DNA of 64,000 bases from Ascaris suum (Eukaryota > Nematoda > Chromadorea > Rhabditida > Ascarididae): positions 8,098,120-8,162,119 of the forward strand of contig CM024190.1 of assembly GCA_013433145.1 (NCBI GenBank). Direction: 5' to 3'. Under the pieces are notes generated by a model. The model saw only the letters and a program-made list of their open reading frames with translations. It ran no database searches and was not told the origin of the DNA. Every line of letters begins with the position of its first letter. Position 1 is the stretch's first letter. This document shows, in pieces, positions 57,501-64,000 of this stretch. The position numbers were made by a program, and so were the translations under genes.

Positions 57501-59461
57501 ATAAAGTTTAATTGGGGATAAATTAATAAGAATGTATGTAGCACGGTTGAAGGTGATCGGGAGTAGGACGACTGTTTATAATATAAGGTCTAATAAATAT
57601 GTGAAGTTAAGTAATTGAATGAAGTAACGTTTATTTTCTCGTTTTATTTTAAAAGCAAATTGCTAAGAAAATTGTCCGAAAAGGTTTTTTTTTTTTCAAC
57701 ATGGCTATTGTTTCTACTAACCCTTAGTTAGGTTCGCATCGAAAAGGTGTTTTCGAAATTCGGCATTTGTTTATTGATTTTGCAATAACATTCATTAAAC
57801 AAGTGAAGAAAAACGCTCTTGCAGCTTATGGAGCATTCATCATTCAATGCGTGTTTATGCATGGGGATGTCAGCGATGAAGACGCCTCACTGCCGACCCG
57901 ATCCCACATCCCGATGTCCGTTATGTCATCCAGAAATCAATGAACTTGCTGAGGATTTGCCTTTCGCACATACCACTAATTCGAGGTGCGGAATTTTAAA
58001 AACTATCATAACTTTCGAGTTCATTGAATCATATGACTTAACTTAGACTATTGATTACATTGAGCGCTTAATTTCCCATCGGGTCTTTGACCGCAACTAA
58101 CTCTCTCCGTTTTCTTTTCGATTGCTTCATTAGATTACCTCCAGCAGTTCGTTTTCAGATTAGGTTCTTCCTTCAGGTTCCGTTTGTATCATCGTTCAGC
58201 AGCACACCGTCAAAGATTTGAGAGGAATGTTATTCGTATTTCTCATGCCGCCTTTACTTTTTTTTTCACTTTCATTTTCCGCCTCATAGTTGCAAATTTT
58301 TGAAGTGGTCCTACGTGAAAACCTCTCCTTACAAGATGGAACGGGGAGAGGACGGGCATTTTATGCTTCAATTATTCGCCACTTGAAATTGATTGCGTTG
58401 TGGACAGAAAGCACATAACACGCTTCAATTATACGGACGATAGGTGGCGAAAATGTTTAGACGTACTGATTTCACCGATCGGCAAGCATCATTCACCTCT
58501 ATGGCTAGCATAAGTTTATTTCCAAGGTGCCTAACCGTCCTGAACGCACTCTAGAATTTTGACAATAGCCTGAAAGCTCGGACACCTCGACGAGAAATTC
58601 TAACCTCTTTCAATCTCACTGCTCACTCCAAATTTTCGGCAGTTTCATGAGGTGCAACCAAGAGGTATATGATTCTAACTTTTTTGCAGCATGCAGCGGA
58701 GTGTTTTTGCAGAAAGTCAGCTTGACAAAGAAAAAGCAAAGGGAGGCGTTCTACTGTTCCTATCTTCTCCTTTCTTTTTCTTAATGTACACTTTCTTTTT
58801 TCTCCTGATGGCTTTCGAAAACTTCAAGGGCTATCCTCATTATTCCATCGTATGCTTGGGCCATCGGGTTTTTCCGTCACGCGGTGTTTACTAGTGTTAT
58901 ATTCTTGCTTGATCTTTGAAGAGTAGGTTAATAACGTTTATCGTCTCGGAATGTTTTCGCTCAGCTTTCGTTTGAGTGATTGACTGTGTTGTTTATTTAT
59001 AGGCTGCAAGCTTAAAAATTTCTTCGAAAGAACATCCTGTTAAGCTTAAAGGAATAATTACACCTATTAAACATTCAGTTTTACAGGTCGTTCGCCAATA
59101 AAAATTATCACTTCTCTTTCTTACGGAAGTTTCTTGTTTACAATAGGAAAGTATTGGGAGACAGATGAGCGTTCGTCGACGAATGACTTTAGCAAGTAGA
59201 GAGTGAATGGAGAGAAAAACGGCAACATCACAATTCACTCATTACGAAGAGTTAGCTGAATTAATGAAGCATATTTTCAGATTGGTTTGTCCATATTCGG
59301 GCGAACCTCTTGATGAGAACAATCCTCCGTTTATGCTACCGAATGGGCGTGTCTATGGTGAGCGTTCGATCGAGAAGCTTTGCAAGGACAATCAAATCGA
59401 ATGCCCTAGAACAAGAGAGATATTCCCGTTGAATCAAGTCGTCAGAGTTTTCGTCCTATAA
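51531..59461 (+). CDS. MAEA: MAEA/Gid9, RING-type subunit of the CTLH (GID) E3 ubiquitin ligase
   Basis: Catalytic-module subunit of the CTLH/GID ubiquitin ligase, which pairs with RMND5/Gid2. Exons: 51531-51722, 53700-53830, 54613-54808, 55636-55774, 56465-56547, 57231-57353, 57825-57985, 59281-59461. Phases agree and give 401 residues (human MAEA 396). The N-terminal coiled region ([18 protein letters not shown]) leads to LisH (~131-160, [20 protein letters not shown]). CTLH (~174-247) has [20 protein letters not shown] and [13 protein letters not shown] follows ([17 protein letters not shown]). The RING-like C terminus has CPLC in exon 7, then [30 protein letters not shown] and CPRTREIF. 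As in the family, the RING is degenerate, with only part of the zinc ligands. Exon 1 may instead end at 51731 using a GC donor, adding three residues. Confidence 0.96.
53548..53558. repeat. poly-G tract, 11 G, in MAEA intron 1
   Basis: A run of 11 G directly preceded by another G-rich stretch. It lies about 140 bases before the second MAEA exon, on the sense strand. Confidence 0.95.
55100..55555 (-). CDS. unrecognised 151-codon antisense open frame inside a MAEA intron
   Basis: It lies wholly within the MAEA intron 54809-55635, on the opposite strand. The frame is basic at its start and Thr/Pro-rich toward its end (around TTPTKHAP). No family is recognised and no splice sites or start context support it. 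It is more likely chance or an old inserted fragment than a nested gene. Confidence 0.15.
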   Translation of the reverse strand: MHRRKQRHLRKSHQKYFYKWFEYSFNSRVYFFPLTATIFSIYHFTQFLEVLSISGSYVCAMRGSPYHKLRYGKNIHVHHIPDSTIIMPRAFTRQYLTNQSVLQCHPSRISKPHIEAPSLTFEALLLQTTPTKHAPVTNTLPATTAFPMESK

Positions 59462-62400
59462 TTTCATATTTTGGTATGCATTCTGCTCTATATGAATTGG
59501 GAGAAGGGAAATGAAGGCGTGTTAGAGAAATGGCAGCACTTAGTAATAATGCTTACTGTGGTCATTCATGTTCTACTTGGCCTATAGTCTAGTCGTTTCG
59601 ATTCCTTCTGTTTCTTTCCCTCTTCCCTTCTTTCTCCCTCTATGTAGTTTTTTACGGGATATATCGTTTTGAGCTCACCTTTTATTATTTCATATTCTCA
59701 TGCTTTACTTCATTACTACTTTCATTATTAACGTTCTCTTATAAAGCCAACTTTATTGTTGCTCAGAATTAGATGACAGCTACTATTTAAGAATGAGCGG
59801 AAAGACTGTTTGCAGAGGGAATTCGACCATTGCATGAAACGATGTCGATAACCTTTCTGCAGAGAATTTTTTTTGCTTTCATAACTTCGCTGATTGATTC
59901 CTTTAAAAGTTTATTGATGTCCGCCGCATGTGTCAACGAATCCAGCTTCCGATTTTAGACACTTCTATGTGAATTTTTGAACGCATCATTTCGATGCTAA
60001 TAATTCAATATGCGGATTGTGAAGTGAATATGTGCTTCCGAATGAATCGCAGATCTTTTTCACTCATTTTGCGTGCTGTTTCATGGTAGTTCGGATATGT
60101 GAACAGGTATTTTGGTGTACTAATGAGGAAGAGAACCTGCGGACGTCCCTATCGTCGTCATATTTCCTTTATAGAGAGGGGTAAATCATTTAAGTTGGAT
60201 ATTAACCTCAGGTGTGTGCTGAAAACGGGAATGTCTAGGTAATCACTATGCAATAGGCGTCTTTAATAAGCGTCTTTATTGGAAAGAACTTTTCTACACT
60301 CTCATGCAACGCAGTTTTCAGTGCACCGATGTGGAAAGAAACCGTATCGATGAAAGGATACTGCGCTGGAGGGATCACGCCTCGTTCAGGAGTTCGGACT
60401 GCGCAGTGGCTCATGCACCCGTCTGCCTCAGATCGTTGCCTGATGATTGCGATACTACAGCATTTATTTCTTGTGTACGCCGTATCGATTGCGTTATAAA
60501 TGAACACATCACAGCTTCAATTGCCGTTACGATTAGGAGGACCTTGCAGTAACTAAGTTCAGTTTTGAAGAAAGCGGCCACATGAAGCACTGAGCAGATC
60601 AGGTGCTCCAAAAAAGCGTGACGTCTTCAACAATGGCATCCTTCCGTTGGTTGCTTTGGCTTTCTTGAAAACGCAGTTGCATGAGCGGTCTTTTTCCGGT
60701 CAGTGTTGCATAGAGAGCCATTCAGTAATTATAGCATTTTCTTGATTTGAATTGGCACTTTGTGTTCGCCCTTTCTTCATATTTTTATGAAAAAGTCAAT
60801 GCTACAATGATGTTTTATGTGATAGGATTGGGTGGTTTGATGTCGTGTTTCTTCGCTGCAATTGTAAACGAAGCAGAAATTTTCACAGTGCTTTTACTTG
60901 CAAATTTTATCCTTTTTTTTCCACTATGAAGGTGTTCTGTTCGGTTTATTTCTTTGTTCGAGCACTTAATGTTGATTTTATTCGGGTTCATTCAAACCGT
61001 ATTGTGCAAATTCGTTTTGTGCCGTAAAGTACGTTTGTTTGTAAGTTCTAATACGGCGTCTTCCCGAAAAATAGAAGTGTACGTACATTACGTTTTTTTT
61101 CAGTCTTCCTGAAATCCACTATCCATAAAAATTTTGTTGTTGCGGATCTGTTTAAAACATCTGCTTGCTTTAGAGTTTTGAGTTGTGAATATAACCATTG
61201 AATAAGAAAATATTCTCTTAACCGGAGTTAGTGAAAAATGTTTCCTGAATTGAAGCTACTGATGAGTGTTTACCATCACATGGTACCTTTTTGCCTTGTT
61301 TACCAATGAGGTCCTGAAGTCTTCATCGAGTATGGGTAAAGAGCGTACCTTGAGGTTTTTTTAATGAACAACGCAATGCCCTCAGACTAGTATATATATC
61401 CGACCATGTTTTCTCACCTCCTTCACTCTGAACGCTGCCAACCTTGTAAGGCTCGGCCTTCTGAAGGGGTGGTGATGGTCGTCCTTACCCCTTCAGATCT
61501 TGCCTGTCGATCGTTACTCAGTCGTTACCCCGTCAAGGTCGCGGTCGATCCGCTTTGCTCACTCCACCTTATATGTGAGAGGCAGATAATAGTTGGCTTT
61601 TAAACGACGCGGCTGGGGAAGTAAATTTGGTGTGTGGTTCCTTCTCTTCCATGCGCTTTCACCATCCCAACCCGACACAGGCTTGGCAGAATTTTTCATA
61701 TTGTGGGGTTTGCTGACGTGTTCTGTATCGTAAACCCCCGAAAACTGTTCTTTACTCCCTCCCAGTAGAGTCCTTCCTCACCCCTCGTCCCCTTCCTCCT
61801 TCTCCGGCCAAATTCTGTCCCGTCGCTGATGATAGAAGTTCTCAGCTCCCTCAGATACAGCCATCTCGGGGAGGCTCTTTTACGCACTCTCCTTAACCTC
61901 GACTCCATCCATCCCTACTTCGAATTTAAGTCTCTTGCTCCCAGCCCTTTGAAACGCCATTCCCGTAGGCACTAGACTTAGCCACACGCCCAATCTTCCA
62001 CCTTGGTCAGCCAAGTTTATAAGTTTATAACTGCCAAGCTGGAGTTTGAAGTTTTGCATTATTTCTTTATTGATCTTTCTATGGGATCATCCCGCATGTT
62101 GTATTTATGCCAGTTGAGTAAAATTTTCGTCCAGTTCGCGACACTCATATTGAGGTTAAGGTTGCTCTCCTCTCTCGCTTTTACCTTTTAAATAAATTTG
62201 TCAGATGAAAGAGCCGTCGGCTTAGAAGTCGAGTTCTCTCGCTCGATGAAAATCAACTCTCCCTTTTTTTCTCAAGTATCAGACTTATTATTCAGTTCAT
62301 TTATTCAGTTTCCTGTATCCATTGTCAGTTTTATGGAAATCATCGAAGCGCATTTGTGATAGGTTTCACCTGGTCAATACCGACACTGCTTTCACAAACA

Positions 62401-62889
62401 CTAAAGCTTTGATCGCTTAGGATTTTTTTTACATTTTTTTTAGTTAAGATAGGAAGGAAAGGTGCGCAGATAAAATTGGTAGTGGAAGGTCTTTGAGGGC
62501 TACTTAACTAGTAACATTCAAAGGCTAGTTAATAGTAGGCATTGCTGAAAGTAATGCTTGTTAAGTCGATGAGACTTGCTGATTTGGGTTGAAGGACGTG
62601 GTATATTTTTACACTTTGGCCATCTCTATGATCGATGAAGTGCTACCTGTAGTGATCGGAAATAAACTAATGTTGAACTAGAAAGTTTACTTTTACTTTT
62701 CATTGATTGAAAGAATTGTTATTACTGAACAAGAACATGTGAAAGAGATAAGCTGGAATATTGCATTAAAAAAAAAGACGTTTGACGTTTAATCACTGTT
62801 GCATAATTGCATGGTGGATTTTGACGCATAATCACAAATATAGCTAATTTCGGATCGTTTTGTAGTCGCGTTATTAGTGAGAATATAAG
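59462..62889. other. intergenic region between MAEA and IER3IP1
   Basis: No recognised gene. It contains an 82-codon plus-strand frame at 60304-60552, less AT-rich than its surroundings and unrecognised, and a hydrophobic 60-codon frame at 60747-60929. A C/T-rich block lies at about 61.4-61.96 kb. Within it a short inverted repeat (TCTGAAGGGG / CCCCTTCAGA) lies near 61.46-61.50 kb. It should include the MAEA 3' UTR and IER3IP1 promoter. Confidence 0.5.
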
Positions 62890-63840
62890 ATGATGTTTTC
62901 GTTGTACGCTATCCTTGAGGCATCTCTACTCGTTCTCAATGGGATCGCCGTACTCAACAAGGAACGATTTCTTAAAAAGGTATATTACTTTTATTTATTT
63001 ATCTAGTTTATAGTGAAATTTAAAGCAAAGAATACGATGTGAGAGTTTTGATGATATAAGAGCTGATATATTGCCGATGAAATTGCCGTTTTCAACGAAA
63101 ACGTTTCATTTTGAAGCATTTTTTTTTTGAGAAATTTCCTATTTAAATTATTATTTGTATCGTTGCAGTTATTATTCCATTTGCATTTTTTTAAAATTTT
63201 AGTAATGATTGTTACACTATTTAATTTTTTTCAATGTTTATATTCACTTATTATTACGAAATATTCGCTGAAATTATTCTTTTTTTTTTTTTGATTTTAT
63301 TGCCTATTAAACTTTCTATAGATTGGACTTACAACGTCGTCGAATTCTTTTGAAATGCCTGATCCGTCATCGATAAGAATGCAACTCATCAATTTGATTG
63401 TTGCCGTACAAACAGTTATGAGAGGTACCATTGAATTTGACTTTTGTTTTTAATACGAAGTATTTTTTAATTCGTTCTGATTAGAATTTGATGTCTAATA
63501 CCGGCGTTGCTTATTAATTTCTTTTTTGTTTGTTTGTTCGATGCATATCGGTACACACTTTGTCGGAATATTTGTGAAAAACGATCGAAACCACTTTACA
63601 GGTGTATTGGGTGGGTTATTTGCAAAGCGTCAACTCTATTATTAGACTTCTAGATGCTGCAAAACGCTGATTTTTCGAAATAAACCTTTGCGCCATGTGA
63701 GGTTTTTTTTTCACTTATGTGTTTCGCTCGGTTTTTTATATACCTTTTTTAAAAAATATGTTGTTGCACGTGTGGTTTTTTCAGTACCACTAATTGCTGT
63801 GAATATATTCGTCATTGCCGTAAAATTACTTCTGGGATGA
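62890..63840 (+). CDS. IER3IP1: IER3IP1/Yos1 family ER-Golgi membrane protein
   Basis: Small membrane protein of the Yos1/IER3IP1 family, linked to ER-to-Golgi transport and ER homeostasis. Three exons: 62890-62979, 63322-63424, 63785-63840. Phases agree and give 82 residues, the same length as human IER3IP1. The N-terminal hydrophobic helix (MMFSLYAILEASLLVLNGIA) is followed by the family signature VLNKERFLKK. A polar loop leads to QLINLIVAVQTVMRVPLIAV, and a second hydrophobic helix ends ...KLLLG and TGA. Two tandem ATGs are present, and the first matches the family length. It lies 3.4 kb downstream of MAEA on the same strand, too far for a typical operon. Confidence 0.94.
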
Positions 63841-64000
63841 ACGAAACGTTGTTGTCGGCATTACGACCACAACACTCATGCCTATGCAGTATGGCTCGAC
63901 TGCCTTAAACACTTATATCGGCATATTTTGTGTTCTTCCTCGGCGTTGTGTACTCTTTCTTATTCATTTGGTTTACCGTTTGTGCTATGCTTCAGAGAGG

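Overview
This window looks like nuclear DNA of a rhabditine (clade V) nematode. It is AT-rich and carries multi-exon genes whose exons are only about 55-340 bp, with ordinary GT-AG introns. TTTCAG/TTTAAG/TTGCAG acceptors sit a few bases before several start codons, as expected for spliced-leader trans-splicing. The proteins are closest to nematode and metazoan versions of conserved regulators. The large introns and many poly-G tracts would suit a strongylid or hookworm-like parasite, but the species cannot be fixed from the sequence alone. || Five protein genes were rebuilt by hand from splice sites, reading phase and family similarity. (1) sin-3, minus strand, 5' end at about 16.3 kb and running off the left edge: the Sin3 histone-deacetylase scaffold with PAH1, PAH2, PAH3, the HDAC-interaction region and part of the C-terminal domain. 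(2) nhr-23, plus strand, about 24.0 (or 19.4) to 37.6 kb: the ROR/DHR3-type nuclear receptor that drives moulting. (3) eif-3.E, minus strand, 48.0 to about 41.7 kb: translation initiation factor 3 subunit e (INT6). (4) MAEA/Gid9, plus strand, 51.5-59.5 kb: RING-like subunit of the CTLH (GID) ubiquitin ligase. (5) IER3IP1/Yos1, plus strand, 62.9-63.8 kb: a small ER-Golgi membrane protein. || Layout: sin-3 and nhr-23 are head to head, nhr-23 and eif-3.E are tail to tail, eif-3.E and MAEA are head to head, and MAEA and IER3IP1 run in tandem 3.4 kb apart. No shared pathway links the five. They act in chromatin repression, moulting transcription, translation, protein turnover and secretion, and the arrangement looks like an ordinary nematode autosomal neighbourhood. 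|| Non-genic content: about ten poly-G/poly-C tracts of 9-18 bases, a near-perfect 86-bp palindrome at 20.3 kb, a 102-bp TA microsatellite in an eif-3.E intron, a 28-bp minisatellite in a sin-3 intron, GC-rich islands around nhr-23, and three unexplained long open frames (193, 174 and 151 codons). I found no convincing tRNA, rRNA, CRISPR array, intact transposon or viral gene. No clearly new biological system is visible. The best leads are the unexplained open frames, the alternative nhr-23 first exons, the palindrome and the G-tract density.
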